Shown: positions 9,998 through 21,716 of the stretch, one piece after another | Position numbering within the stretch: the first letter of the stretch is position 1 | Layout: every line of letters begins with the position of its first letter | Assembly (NCBI GenBank): GCA_947034895.1 | Contig: OX344763.1 | Location: forward strand, 80,061,093-80,125,092 | Reading direction: 5' to 3' | Origin: Rhytidiadelphus loreus | Lineage: Eukaryota; Streptophyta; Bryopsida; Hypnales; Hylocomiaceae | DNA length: 64,000 bases | Notes under the pieces: generated by a model | What the model was told of the DNA's origin: nothing | The model's input: only the letters and a program-made list of their open reading frames with translations | Database searches by the model: none | Position numbers and translations under genes: made by a program

Positions 9998-11521
9998 CTA
10001 GGAATCCCAGCTTGGAATCGAGCACATGCTAGAAGAGGGTCCGTCATGTTTCCTCTTGAATCGCTTCACTGGAAAAGGAACACGGTGTCGTGGAATCGTG
10101 GGTGGAATGACGGGCACAGGAATGTCCGCCTCAATTGCTTCATTCGGGACCTTTGTCTTCGCCTCCAACGCAGAGATAGGATAGTTTGCATCTTCGTACA
10201 ACTTCCTCTGCGTCCCTCTATCCGAGGCCAACAGCGAATGTGAGGAAAGTCTTGGTTCCCTTGAGCATAGCGGAGAAGGCGAGCACAACATCGGCATGCG
10301 CGGCTTCCGATCCGGGGGGCTGTCGACCACCCCGTCCTCAGTGGGCTTCAACGAGAAATCCATAGTGGAATTGGCCGTTTGCACCGTCCCCAAGAAATTT
10401 CCCGTACTGAAGACTACGTATTGCCCATAGTCCCAAATGGAGTCTGCGGATGCCTGACAAGTGAAATTGTGAGTCGTCCCTGTAGACGTGTTGTTGTTCT
10501 TCCACTGCAATAAGGAAATAAAATATTAGAAACCTTACATTCTCATAGAAGGACGAAAGTAGAATTGAGAGCTCAAAGCGAAGTCAAGGTGAATTCGGTT
10601 TCATTCACGTGAAGGTCCCGAGAGCTACAATTTAGATCGACCCGCGCTTAAATGTAGAGAATAATTGGTTGGGTATGTCAGATTCTGAGAATGATACAAA
10701 TTAGCTCGACCCGAGCTAAACTACATACCTCTCGGCTAACTAACACTAGACGTCCCTTGCACCACCTCCATAAGCTTCTCGTACTCTCGTCGATCCCTTT
10801 CCTTGCACAGCATTCTTCTCCCGATCCTCCCCGTGCTACTTACGCGGAACGACTTCAGCCCTTTCTCACGACTGACGTGCAATCGTTGGAACCAAGGCAG
10901 CAAGATGTTGAGGAGGAATGTGTCCTTGTCCCCATTCCCCCGATTACTCCAAGAGTCAGACAAAATGACATTCTCTGGCCGGTTCATGACGTGCTTCCGT
11001 GGACTGTCGTCCACAATGACCGTATTCTCGAGGCTAAAGGTCCCCCGTGAGTCACGAAGAAGCACATCCAGGTTTATCAAGAAGAGGTTTTTATCAGTGC
11101 CCGGTTCCTTATATAGGATCCACCGTCCTGATCTATCCTTGCACTGAACCGTCTTGCACAAGTCCTGTCCGAGGACGAGGAACGGCATTCCTTCATCTCG
11201 GAATAGGTGACTGCAAATTTCATCAACGGTGGATTTTTTCATGGAGGTCCACATTGAAACATTTGCTATTTTCTCTAACTCCATGAGAAACATGGAGCAA
11301 TTCGGTTGGACAAACACCCCCTTCGGTCCCACAATGGCGGGAACTGTGGCGGAGTGCAACTCCGAGCGATGGATGAACTGCTTGAAAGCCCCCTTGGACT
11401 TCCAATCCTCGTAGACACAAAGAATGCCATTGAGGTCCAGGACAACGTTGATCCAGTTCTCAGGCACCCCAGACCTCAATGGACGGTGGACGGCCTTGGA
11501 CGTTCCCTCATGAGCTAACAT
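9998..11521 (-). CDS. FCP1-like (HAD-family) phosphatase gene carried by element A, two exons
   Basis: Exon 1 is 11521-10745 (259 codons, donor GT at 10744) and exon 2 is 10504-9998 (acceptor TTGCAG, 169 codons including the stop). The junction keeps frame, giving about 427 residues with no stop. Motifs of the FCP1/SCP phosphatase fold: VVLDLNGILC (D29, with N31 where DxDxT phosphatases have the second Asp), MWTSMKKS (W91-T92-S93) and VIVDDSPRK (D171-D172). Family members dephosphorylate proteins, classically the RNA polymerase II tail. A DLNG form also occurs among plant relatives, so activity is uncertain. The C-terminal exon has a basic end (KRFKRKHD) that could be a nuclear signal. The start codon lies ~30 nt past the stop of the ParB-like gene, so a shared transcript or a fused gene is possible. 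The intron contains palindrome 10701-10719. This is the one accessory gene in the element that still looks intact. Confidence 0.7.
10701..10719. repeat. Palindrome in FCP1-like gene intron (A-type, one mismatch)
   Basis: TTAGCTCGA-C-CCGAGCTAA. A more degenerate relative lies at 10631-10652 in the same intron. Confidence 0.8.
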
Positions 11522-12067
11522 AGGATCAGATTCCTGCTAACAAACGGACGCACTCACAGCCAGTTATGATGGTGGTACTGGCTCATTGCGAACCTCAGAA
11601 GACACTTCTTAAAGACCCATGTGGACAACAAAGGAAAACTCATCCATAATTCATGCAAGTCCATCAATGCACAGGAAGCGCAATCTACCTTTTGTCGTGT
11701 GGAATGCAAGGGTTGTTCATCCACATCAGCACTGGCAGTCGTAGCACCGGGGACCGACGTTTCTCCCCCGACTTGGACGGACAGATCAACGTCGCCTACA
11801 GTGTCATCCAGGGCTTCATTGTCCGGAAGCGATTGTGCAAAAGATTGTGCGCTGGGAGTCAGAGGAGGTTCAGTCAAGATGAGAGGATTCACGAGGCCTG
11901 TGTATTGCAAATTGTAGAATGAAAATTTCGTGAGAATCACGTATATTTACAACAAAAAATTTAGTACAAATGCATTCAATTCTACGGTTGACACCACTAC
12001 AAAGTGTTGCTCCGCCCAAAATGAGTCATTTATCTACAAGAACTCTACACCTGTGTCTCTACCATGC

Positions 12068-12092
12068 GATTTAGCTCGAGTCGAGCTAAATC
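12068..12092. repeat. Perfect 25-nt palindrome in intron 3 of the ParB-like gene
   Basis: Core TTTAGCTCGA-G-TCGAGCTAAA, perfect on both sides, odd length with a free central base. Confidence 0.9.
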
Positions 12093-13195
12093 TATAGAAA
12101 ACAAACAAGAAGTGATCATTGGGCACAACCTGCTGGTGGATCTCTGGAGGGCTGGGAATCACTTTCGAGTTCAACCTTGGAAGCATCCACGGTCAGGTTG
12201 TGCCCAACCTTCGCGACATCGATCGGTACTGATTCCGGAGCCGTTTCTGCGCTTGGACTCTTGACAAGGGGGGGCCTGAATCTCAGGCGGCGGAAGAGGA
12301 GCAGATATTGGCGTGCCAGCAAGCAAAGGTGGGCAGGCGGGAATGGGCTTGACCGGACTGGACGCTCCGCTGACGTTCGACCCCGAGGCCTGACCGCCAA
12401 GTAGTAATTGTGGAGACTCGGGAGTTGGCGGAATTGATGCAATCGGTTGGACATTCCGACCAATGAGAATGGATTGAAGAAACTTGCGATTTCTTCTCGA
12501 CTCCTCTTGCATCCATTCCTAATTTCTTCTTTGCACCTCCAAGTTATGTTCCCGCTCCCTGGCCTGGTCTGCTCTCAGAGTAGCTATCGCCAGCTCTGTT
12601 TGCTTCTGCGAGGTTTCCTGCTGTTGCTTGAGGAGAGCTAGTGACTCCGTCGTCCTCTTGGAAATGTCCGCCATTCGCTGCACAACACTTGCAATTGTAT
12701 CCTTCTTTTGCGGTCGACCAGATGGGGTTAGTGTTCCAGACGTCTGCCCAATCGGTGGTAGCAAAGAGGAACCCGACGATCATGGCACTTCCAGAACCGG
12801 GCGACTGGTAGGTGTCTGCAGCAACTCAAGCCTGCCATCACCGCCAAAGGCAAGATCTTCTTCCTCTTCCTCGTCATCCGAGGACTCGTCCTCATCATCC
12901 TCAATGATGATAGGTGCTTTCATTCTTTGCAGACTCCCGGGCGAGTCTTGGCTGGACCTGAGCTTCCTCTTCGACGAAGAGGGCGTTTGGGAGCCTATCC
13001 GGGGGGGTAAGATTGCAAAATTCAATGGGTACCCCGCCCTCCAAGAAATCTTGTTTATCCAACGTCAAGGCTTTTGTACAGATTTCTTCCCACCAGTCTG
13101 CATCTTCTGAAATTCCAAAAGCTAGAACATCCACACAACTCATCTGCCACCAACAGAACATGAGAAAGCAAAATGTCAAACATATGATGTGATAA

Positions 13196-13216
13196 TTTAG
13201 CACGACTCGAGCTAAA
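13196..13216. repeat. Palindrome in intron 2 of the ParB-like gene (one mismatch)
   Basis: TTTAGCACGA-C-TCGAGCTAAA. First of two palindromes in this 170-nt intron. Confidence 0.85.
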
Positions 13217-13272
13217 CGGTCAAGTCCAAATACCATGCAGCCGAGTCCACTACAGAGAAATGCACAACTGTA

Positions 13273-13295
13273 ATTCAGCTCGAGTCGAGCTGAAT
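13273..13295. repeat. Perfect 23-nt palindrome in intron 2 of the ParB-like gene
   Basis: ATTCAGCTCGA-G-TCGAGC..., the 'CAGCTCGA' flavour also seen in the leader of the transposase gene. Confidence 0.9.
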
Positions 13296-14753
13296 GGCAA
13301 TGCATATTCTTACCATGGCCGCACAGGTTAGTTTCCCTCTAGTAAATCCTGAGAACAAACACTGTCCCGGATTGCAAAACGCTTTCACGAGCCACAAATA
13401 AAATTCCATCCGCAACTCGGTGTTGAAAATCCTGTACTCCAACTCACTGTAGGCACGCGCTTTCATGTACCGTGCAGTGTCAAGACATTCAAATTCAGGT
13501 GGAATTTGAATCTGCACAGCATTTTCTGGATTCTGGAAGAATATCAACAACACTTTCTTCGGAGTTTTTGCTACTGATATGTCTCCCAGACGATCATTTT
13601 TCCCCGCTGCGTAGGTAGCAAAATCGACGTTGAAATCGTAGAGGGTCTCGTGAGTCTCAGCGAAGTGGAGGGCCTATGCTTGCTCCTTCTCATCCCCACA
13701 AATAAATAACCATACAGGCACATCTTCCATTGTTGGATTCTTTTTCTTCAGAAATGAACTCATCACCTCTACGAAGTATGGATTGTCCACACTGGACTTC
13801 TCTTTCTTCTCCATCCCCGGTAGATTTCTGAAGTCTAGCACTCCTAAAGCCAGTCTCCTGGAAGTGTCCACAGTCCAGGCATTTCGTGGCCAGTCCGAGT
13901 GGTAATTGTTTCCAACCTCATATGTTCGGTAGTGACCTGTTGCAGTCGGTTTCTCAAAGCTATTTCTATGATCAAGGAACACTTTAAAGAACTCAGCTGC
14001 CTCAGGAGAGAGCTCTGCGCACGTCTTGTTCTTAGACCTCACCAGCTTGGCTGCAGCAAAGTAGGCTTCTCCTGGCCTGTCAAGGAGGACGTCCATCGTT
14101 GCTCTGGTGATGTGCCACAGGGCTTTAAATTCTTTCCAGTTTTCGAGAATTAGCTCGTTCCTCGCATTCATCAACCCAAGCTCGGGATCAATCTGGTGCG
14201 GCTCTTTCTTGACAAGATGTTTACGCTTACGTCTCTCTGCCTACTCCTTTGTAGTATAACAACTATCCAGTACCGAGGATATGGCTTTGATGGTCACTTT
14301 CGGATACGCGTGCTTCCGACCTTTACCGGTCTCGTTGAGGATATGCTTTGCAAGTTTTGCCAACTCATTGTAGCTGAGGTTGCCCAAGTGCTTGAAGAAT
14401 TCGCGATTCAGCATGCAATTCTCTGGGTTCCAATCCTGACGGCCGTTGAAAGGCTTCATCGTATCTGGATTGAAAAGTTCTCCATGAGCTACATATGAAA
14501 TGACATCGCTCCATAATTAATACACGTGATCTAGCGCTGTAATCAGCTTCAGCTCGTTCGTAAGCTTTAACTTCTCTTCTCGATCCTTCTTTTTCAAGAG
14601 TTTGAGGTTTTTTACTACGTCGATTATAGAGAACCGCATGTAAACAGCTTTCTCGAACTCTTGAGAGACGACTACAACTGATGTTAAAATCATGGCATTC
14701 GAATCAAATGTAAGGAATATTGTAATACAACAATTCACGTATTACTGATATTT

Positions 14754-14782
14754 GCAGTTTAGCTCGACTCGAGCTAAACTGC
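14754..14782. repeat. Perfect 29-nt palindrome in intron 1 of the ParB-like gene
   Basis: Arms extend from the core TAGCTCGA-C-TCGAGCTA out to GCAG...CTGC. It lies 46 nt inside the intron from the donor site. Confidence 0.9.
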
Positions 14783-16313
14783 CTGGAAGACCTTTAAGAC
14801 ATAATTAAAATACGAAAAATTACTTACTTGGAAAGCCAATACGCGTTTGTGGTTCTCCACAATGCGTCTGTGCGACACTGCCACCGTCCCTATGGACGCT
14901 GCTTCTTTTAGGTTAGCTGGCCTGCCCATAGCCTCCCACACAGTCCGCGCGCCAAGGATATTCGTTGCCCATGATGGTTGAGGGGCGATAAAATGATTCA
15001 CACGATTGTAATAAGCGGAAATGCATCGGAGCTTCTCCGCGTCCGATGACCACACAACGAAACAATTCCACTTCCGGAAGCACTGCTTCATTTCTTCATC
15101 AACGCCACTATCTTCGTGCATCATGAACTTGCTTGCCGCTACGTTGTGTTGGCCGTTGATGATGTAGAACTTCCCCTTTTCAATTTGCTCCCATGTCGTG
15201 GGCTTCACAATGTGGTCAACCGGCATGACATACAATGTTTGTCTTGTGCTTTTGTCGGGGATATTTAGAAGGAAATTTACCATGTCCTCCACCAGTCGTT
15301 GCTCCTTGGACCGTATGTTAAAAGTCGAAGGAGCCTGAATGAGCTGGGCAATGTCGATCTCTTTCTTCGTATCTACTGGCGTAAAAATGTATGCATCTTC
15401 ACATGACGCCCACAATTTCTTGTAAACCTCACCCACGAGCTTGTAATCTGGTTTCTTCTCCGTCGCAGACGAGTGTGGAACATTCTGAATCTCCTCCGCG
15501 TAACTCACTCCCGACTGCTCCGACGACTTTTGCTGCGGACCTTCTCTAGTTTTGGGTACATCAGATCCCTTAATCGGCTTCTTCGCTATTGATCTGGACG
15601 GATTCCCAGTATTCCTCTTTCCACGACCAGAGCCGGACTCTGGAATCTTATTCCTCCGTGAGCTCTCGCTTCCACCTTCGCTAACGATATCTAAGGACAC
15701 GGAGCGAGGCTTGCTTATCGTCTTCTGCACTTCGAGTCTCCCTTTCATTGTACTGAAGTCGGTAAACATCGATCGAATTCTCGCGCAAAGACACTTCCCA
15801 TTGAGCGGGGTGCCGTTCGGGTTTTCGTACTCCTTGTTATCAAGTTTTTTTTCAGATTTCTTGATCTCATCGGAATATGGCGTTGGCTCTAAACTATGCA
15901 GGAAAGGGGTCAGGTTGAATGGAATCAACTCTGAGTCAATGCAGATCGTGAAATGATACTGCTTATCAATTGAAAGAGAAGGTTTTGCCGTCACACATTT
16001 TATTTTTATTCCGGGGTGAGTGTCAGCCTCCACGTTTTTTACCTTCTCCTCGAAGGAGAGCTGAAGAAACACTTGTGCATTTTTGAATTTGTATGAAAAA
16101 CATATGTTGTTTGTGAATGGGATCATACTAAGACCCCATGATTCTACCCTGTCAGGATCTTTAAACTCCCAGAACTCTCCCTCTATGAGCATCTCGTCAG
16201 TGATTCCCTGATCATCTGGGTACTGGATTTCAGATTTCTTGAAGTACATCTGAAGGCTTTCCATTTGGTCTTCCATTCTGCATCAAACAACAATTAATCA
16301 GAACAATTGCATG

Positions 16314-16334
16314 TTTAGCGCTACTCGAGCTAAA
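16314..16334. repeat. Leader palindrome upstream of the ParB-like gene (two mismatches)
   Basis: TTTAGCGCTA-C-TCGAGC..., just upstream of the splice-like ATGCAG that precedes ATG 16276. Confidence 0.7.
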
Positions 16335-16502
16335 ACTACAATTGGATTTATCTACAGAGTTTAATGAAAAGTTTCGCATAATTAAGGTTCTCGTAATATA
16401 GTTGTATTCTAGTAATTTATAATAATTTTGGGTTTAGCATTGTGGCTTACTCTTTATCGACTACAAGGGATGGCTTTATGTCCATTTCAATTATTATACT
16501 TT

Positions 16503-16531
16503 ACAGTTTAGCTCGACTCGAGCTAAACTGT
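16503..16531. repeat. Perfect 29-nt leader palindrome upstream of the ParB-like gene
   Basis: Same core as 14754-14782 (CAGTTTAGCTCGA-C and its mirror). Confidence 0.9.
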
Positions 16532-16690
16532 TAGTGGAGAGAGATACTTCATTGACTAGATGAGGTTAGTGAACTGGTTCTATAAGACATCCCGGAGATT
16601 GCTGGTAGCATTTTTTTATCCCTTTGCTTTGATGGAAATCGTCGGACTTTGTGAATATCTTTATGTGTTTATGACATTGTTGTGGTCTTG

Positions 16691-16717
16691 CAATTCAGCT
16701 CGGGTCGCGCTAAATTG
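16691..16717. repeat. Leader palindrome, imperfect
   Basis: CAATTCAGCTCGG-G-TCGCGC..., three mismatches over 27 nt. Confidence 0.65.
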
Positions 16718-16738
16718 AGGTTTCGCATTTCCGTTTTG

Positions 16739-16961
16739 TCACACTGAAAGAAACCCATGTTTTAGGTGATGTTTTATAATTTTTTTAAACGGATTTTAGG
16801 TGACGTCCATTGTAACAAGCCCATGTTTTTATGTCAACAATACATCCAACATAACATCAATGTTGACATAAAAACATGGGCTTGTTACAATGGACGTCAT
16901 CTAAAATCCGCTTAAAAAAATTACAAAACATCACCTAAAATGCGGGTCTCTTCTAGTGTCA
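16739..16961. mobile_element. CACTA-type MITE, 217 bp, TCA target duplication
   Basis: Body 16742-16958. Ends CACTGAAAGAAACCC and (reverse complement) CACTAGAAGAGACCC match the CACTA/EnSpm terminal pattern. The 3-bp duplication TCA lies at 16739-16741 and 16959-16961, as expected for that superfamily. Nearly the whole body is a fold-back: ~85-bp arms around a short AT-rich loop near 16840-16850. No coding capacity. Confidence 0.85.
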
Positions 16962-17029
16962 TGTTCAGGCATTTAACGTCGATCCAGTAGAAACATTAAT
17001 GGGAATTAATTTGAGTCTCTTCTTTGCAA

Positions 17030-17050
17030 TTCAGCGCGGCCCGAGCTGAA
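17030..17050. repeat. Leader palindrome, one internal mismatch
   Basis: TTCAGCGCGG-C-CCGAGCTGAA, a diverged A-type palindrome and the last one before the palindrome-free centre of the element. Confidence 0.75.
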
Positions 17051-17099
17051 ATGCAAGGGCTGTAACGTACTTTTTGGTTGCGCGTTGGGATAATCTGAG

Positions 17100-17360
17100 T
17101 TGAAATGAATTTAGGGTTTCCAGAGCTTAAGCCCGAACCCTAATTATATTATTAACGGAGGTCATTCCTAAACCCTATACCCTAAGCCAACTAGCCAAAC
17201 GGTTTGCAGACCCTAAACCCTGAATCAATTATTGGAGAACCCGAAACCCGAAACCTTGAACCTTAATTCAATTAGTCAACCCGAACCCTAATTCAATTAT
17301 TGGCAAAACCTATACCATGAACCCTGTATCATTCCTAAACCCCAACCATAGCCATCTAGC
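17100..17360. repeat. Degenerate telomere-like (CCCTAAA) tract
   Basis: Many scattered ACCCTAAA/AACCCTAAT copies interspersed with TTCAATTATTGG units. In plants such 'telo boxes' occur in promoters as well as in old interstitial telomere sequence. It lies upstream of the minus-strand genes. Confidence 0.65.
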
Positions 17361-18035
17361 CAAACCATGAATAAGTGTAATGGCTTCCTACAATCTGACA
17401 CCGGAAATCACAAGGCAAATACTAAATTTTTAAGTTACCTGAAACGTTGACAATCTTGGAAGTGCAGAAGTATGAATGAAAATTCTAGTGTCAAACTCCG
17501 AAACCTGTAATGCTAGAAGAAGTTCATGAATTAAAAGCCAAACGCTGATAAGCTAAGAAATGAAAGCAATAGCACACCACATATGCACACTACAGATAAC
17601 ATTTATAAGAAATTTGAGTTCACATTGTAAAAAGGTACATATCCCTTCCTCTGTGATTTCACACCAGAGATGCACAGAACGAAATGAATGCCCCAATTTC
17701 GAAAGACAAAGCCGAAATAAGCCACCCAAGGACATGCATAAAATGAAAACACTGTCTCAATTTCTAGAATCCAAAAAAAGCAATTCAAACCCAATCCTAC
17801 AGTTTCACAAAATGAAGACAATTCCAAACAAGAAACTAGAACCAGAAAGCAAAACCAATTCCCACAAAGATGCAACCAGAATCGGCAGAGTTTCACAAAT
17901 ATGAGCTACCCAATGGCAGAGTTGCACAAAATTCAGACAGTGACTGAACTTGTAAACAGAAAGCCAAAACCCTAAATCCAAATGCAATCACGCAGACTTA
18001 CAAGAAAGAATGAAAATACCTGCAATTCGCGAAGA
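17361..18035. other. Gene-free part of the central region of element A
   Basis: No supported coding sequence. Short overlapping open frames on both strands without recognisable content. It may include leader exons of the minus-strand genes. Confidence 0.4.
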
Positions 18036-18049
18036 AACCGAGCCCGCAC

Positions 18050-18300
18050 CCGCACCGACGTTGCAGCGCTCCTCACCCGCTCCACCGAAGTTGCAAGCTG
18101 CTCCACCGACGTTGCAAGCTGCTCCACCGACGTTGCAACGACCCCCTCCATCAAAGTTCCGCTCCTCCGAAATTGCAGCGCTCCCTCGAAGTTGCAGTTG
18201 CAGCGCTCCCCCAATCTGCTGCACTCTCCCCCGAAGTTGCAGCGCTCCTTCGAAGCTCCGGCACTCCCACCCACTCCCCACACGATGAGCAACCCGTAAA
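18050..18300. repeat. 21-bp tandem repeat and related CTCC/GTTGCA-rich sequence
   Basis: About three copies of a unit GTTGCAAGCTGCTCCACCGAC at 18090-18150, then diverged GTTGCAGCGCTCC units. The period is a multiple of three, which explains overlapping open frames on both strands. Confidence 0.7.
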
Positions 18301-19190
18301 CCCTAAAGTTGCGGCACTCCCACCCGATGAGTGCTCCTCAACCGCTCCCCACACGATGAGCAACACGAACGACGACCTCCACCGACGCAGCCGAACGATG
18401 ACCAAGCGAACCACGAGCAAAAAGAAAAACTTCAAAACACGACAAAACACGTAGAATCACGTAGACAGGAGCACGCGCAAAATGAGCGAGCGCCAAATCC
18501 TAGCTAAATTGCTTGGCGTGGCACCCGATACCCGGCACGGATGTTGGGCAGGATTGATACCCGGGATTATGGTTGGGGTTGCGGTGCGGTGGACAAACTT
18601 GATACCCGGTCACAAGGGTTGGAGTTGCAATGTCATAGCAGTTGGAAAATTTTGTTTCAAAATGGGATTCAACTTTGCAGAAAAAGGTTTTTCAACAAAA
18701 TGAAAAAAAAAAGAATTTTAAATCGTTTACTCACTTATCAGGGTGTGGGACCACATACCCGGGCACAAATGGTAACACATACCCGCGCAAAAATGGTAAC
18801 CTAAACCCGTGCACAAACAGTAACCTAGAACCTTAAACAAGTAGTAACACATACCCAATCATGGGAGTACCAATAAAATGGGCATAGACAGTATCACATA
18901 CACGAACTCGAAGGGTATTAAATATTCAGTTTAGGGTGTCTTCAGTAGACAACTCAAATATATCACAACCGTCCACTATTTTTTTCTTTTAAAGAAAACA
19001 TGTCAAAACCACACACGACTTACCCAGACATTGAAAATATTGATGGACAACTCGTACTTCTCCTACCGTGAAAAGAGTTTATAAGGCACTAGACAGTCTA
19101 GAACAAGATCTAACATCCTCAAACTTGTTTCATCTCAAAAAGACATGACGTTCTTATTAACTAAGGTTTTAAAGACATGAGGTTTTAAAT
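18301..19190. other. Non-coding stretch with short ACCCG-type repeats
   Basis: Contains ATACCCGGCAC-like and ACATACCCG...AAATGGTAAC-like short repeats at 18520-18850. I see no gene. Confidence 0.4.
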
Positions 19191-20340
19191 AAATGAAGGA
19201 CCCTAAATGTTTCTCATTCTTTTTTACGTGAATTTCATAACTTTATAATTTGAGGGTTATTAAAAGATAGTACAAGGTTCGTGCTAGACTTTTCAATTTC
19301 ACGTACTAATACGTCATTCGAATGTACCACCCAAACATTGCCTATTTTTTTGAATTTTTGACTTTATGAATAATTGGAACTTGCACCATACATTTCCCAT
19401 TTCTTTTTCACGTGGATTTCATGACTTTATAATGTGGAGGACATTAAAGTACAGCGCCAACTTTGTGTTCTAATTTTTAATTTCACGTACAACGTCATTC
19501 AATTGACTAAGTATTTTTTGGGATTCTTGAATTTATGAATAATTGGAACTTGCACCATACGTTTCCCATTTCTTTTTCACATGCATTTCATGACTTTATA
19601 ATTTGGAGGACATTAAAGTACAGCGCCAACTTTGTGTTCTAATTTTTAATTTCACGTACAACGTCATTCAATTGACTAAGTATTTTTGGGGATTCTTGAA
19701 TTTATGAATAATTGGAACTTGCACCATACGTTTCCCATTTTTTTTTCACGTGCATTTCATGACTTTATAATGTGGAGGACATTAAAGTACAATGCCAGCT
19801 TTGTGTCGAATTTTTAATTTCACGTACAACGTCATTCAATTGACTAAGTATTTTTTGGGGATTCTTGAATTTATGAATAATTGGAACTTGCACCATACGT
19901 TTCCCATTTCTTTTTCACGTGGATTTCATGACTTTATAATGTGGAGGACATTAAAGTACAATGCCAACTTTGTGTTCTAATTTTTAATTCCACGTACAAC
20001 GTCATTCAATTGAGTATTGTAAGTATTTTTTTGGATTCTTGAATTTATGTAGAATAGGAACTTGCACCATATGTTTCCCATTATTTTTTTTTTAATGGAA
20101 TTCATGAATAATTGGGGGGACATTACAGTACAGTGCCAACTTTGTATTCTAATTTTTAATTTGAAGTGCAACGTAATTCAATTGATTAAGTATTTTTTTG
20201 TGATTCTTCACTTTTTGAATAATTAGAACTTGCACCATATGTTTCCCATTTTTTTTGTACATTGATTTCATGACTTCATAATTTCAGGGTCATTGAGGTA
20301 CTAGGCCACGTTAAATAGTGATTGTTCTTTTTAATTTTTG
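19190..20340. repeat. Tandem repeat, ~169-bp unit, about six copies
   Basis: The marker GAATAATTGGAACTTGCACC recurs at about 19368, 19537, 19707, 19876, 20047 and 20215, spaced 169-171 bp. The inner copies are the most alike. It lies in the centre of element A between the two divergent transcription units. Confidence 0.9.
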
Positions 20341-20683
20341 ATTGACAGTTTGAACAATGTTATGACATATATTCAATATTCATGAATCCTAAATGTTTTG
20401 TTCAACTTGAGTTTTGCATTTTTGAAACAAAATCCTAAATGGTTTTTTTTTAATGGATGAAAAAAGGACAAATCGAAATAATATAGATGTAATATACTAA
20501 TGAGTATTAAATCCTTATGTTATTTACAACACCAACACTTTTTTTCAAATATTATCATAATTTTATCATAACATTAGTAATTTGAGTAATTGAAACAATA
20601 TCGGTAGATATTTAATTTTTTATTTATTACGGCATATTAAATTAGATTTAATGGCATTTGCATGTGGACCTTCATTTCCCTTT
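20341..20683. other. AT-rich non-coding stretch
   Basis: No gene or repeat recognised. Confidence 0.4.
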
Positions 20684-20717
20684 TAAACCCTAAACCCTAA
20701 ACCCTAAAAACCCTAGA
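20684..20717. repeat. Short perfect telomere-type array (CCCTAAA) plus CCCTAG end
   Basis: Three to four consecutive CCCTAAA units. It lies ~170 bp upstream of a TATAAAT motif, in a likely promoter position for the transposase transcript. Confidence 0.75.
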
Positions 20718-20853
20718 GTGTTCACCCTAAGAATATTCAAACCCAAAACCCTGGAAAAACTCATTAAAACTGAATTCCTCTTGGAGGTAGTCTAATTTTG
20801 TGGAACATCCTATTTTTATTTTCAAGACTTTGCTTTGGAATTTCCAGGTAGAG

Positions 20854-20860
20854 TATAAAT
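20854..20860 (+). promoter_or_regulatory. Candidate TATA box for the element A transposase transcript
   Basis: TATAAAT, downstream of the telomere-type boxes and 1.8 kb upstream of the transposase ATG. The space between would be a leader with one or more introns. Position-based inference only. Confidence 0.35.
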
Positions 20861-21716
20861 AGAAGAATAAATTCCACCTCTTCATGAGCGCACGACCTTT
20901 GTTTAAAAACAGAGAATTTCTAGTCCAAAAGAAGGTTATAAGGTGCATTTCCGAAGGGCAGTGGTGACAGCTTACCAATGGCGTGGACGCACGGTAGTGT
21001 TAAAAAGTCAACAAGTAATTATGAAAGGAATCTCTATAACTTTGGGGATCCAGTGTATTTCATGGGGAGGTTCATTGTACCGAACATTCCCTAACATTAT
21101 CTCCGCGTACAGGTCGTAAGGCCGTCGCAATTTTGGGAATTTTTGAAACCAAAGGTATGTGTTCAAAATTCTTGCGCTCTTTTCTTCCCGCCAAGGAGTT
21201 TGTTGAATGCGGCGAAGACTTCTGTGAACAAGTCTTTCCACCTCTCTCCTCCATTATACTGCCTTTCGTGTGCATTTGTTTCTTTCGTATTTGTAGTGAG
21301 CGTGTGTTGTTAAGTTTTGTGCACAGATTCCGGAGTTTTTTGATACATTCGTGATTGGTCGTCTCTGTCTTCAAGTAGTAGCTCGACTGCACAGCGTTTT
21401 TGGTGAGCCATCTCTTCTCCAACGCTTATTTGAGCTTTCTATATGATTTTCATTGCAGTGTTCATAGAATACATTGTCATGTATTGTGTGGCCATGATAT
21501 TGTCCAGGTCTTCACTTGCCGCAGTTGTACGCGTCTGCTATTTAGCTGAGCTTGCACTAGATTTTCATTTCATTATTGACGAAACCGTAGGAAACTGGTG
21601 AAGAGTGTATCCGTAAATACCGCCACTTTTATCGGAATTTCTATATATAGAAAGAAAATATCAAAGCGGCACCATCTTGTTCCGGAATTATCGAAACATG
21701 TTTTCCCATTCTGCAT

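Larger units (their letters stand above)
11554..16276 (-). pseudogene. ParB/DGQHR-like multi-exon gene of element A, interrupted by stops and frameshifts
   Basis: Model: exon 1 16276-14828 (483 codons, donor GTAAGT); exon 2 about 14657-13314 (448 codons, donor GTAAGA); exon 3 13143-12130; exon 4 11897-11554. The junctions keep phase. In exon 1, YIINGQHNVAASKFM (N374-G375-Q376-H377), preceded by VMPVDHIVKPTTWEQIEKG, matches the ParB/Srx-type 'D/N-G-x-H/R..A' motif, a fold used for DNA binding, nuclease or CTPase roles. Later parts contain an acidic run (EDDEDESSDDEEEEED) and a coiled coil (TTESLALLKQQQETSQKQ) with a Pro-rich tail, suggesting a DNA- or chromatin-associated protein. In-frame stops: TAA 14517-14519, TAG 14241-14243, TAG 13674-13676, TGA 12780-12782, TAG 12519-12521. 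Two +1 shifts occur, both at seven-C runs (13001-13007 and 12268-12274 on the plus strand). ATG 16276 lies just after a likely 3' splice site (ATGCAG). The wording of the family assignment is tentative; the gene structure is better supported. Confidence 0.6.
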
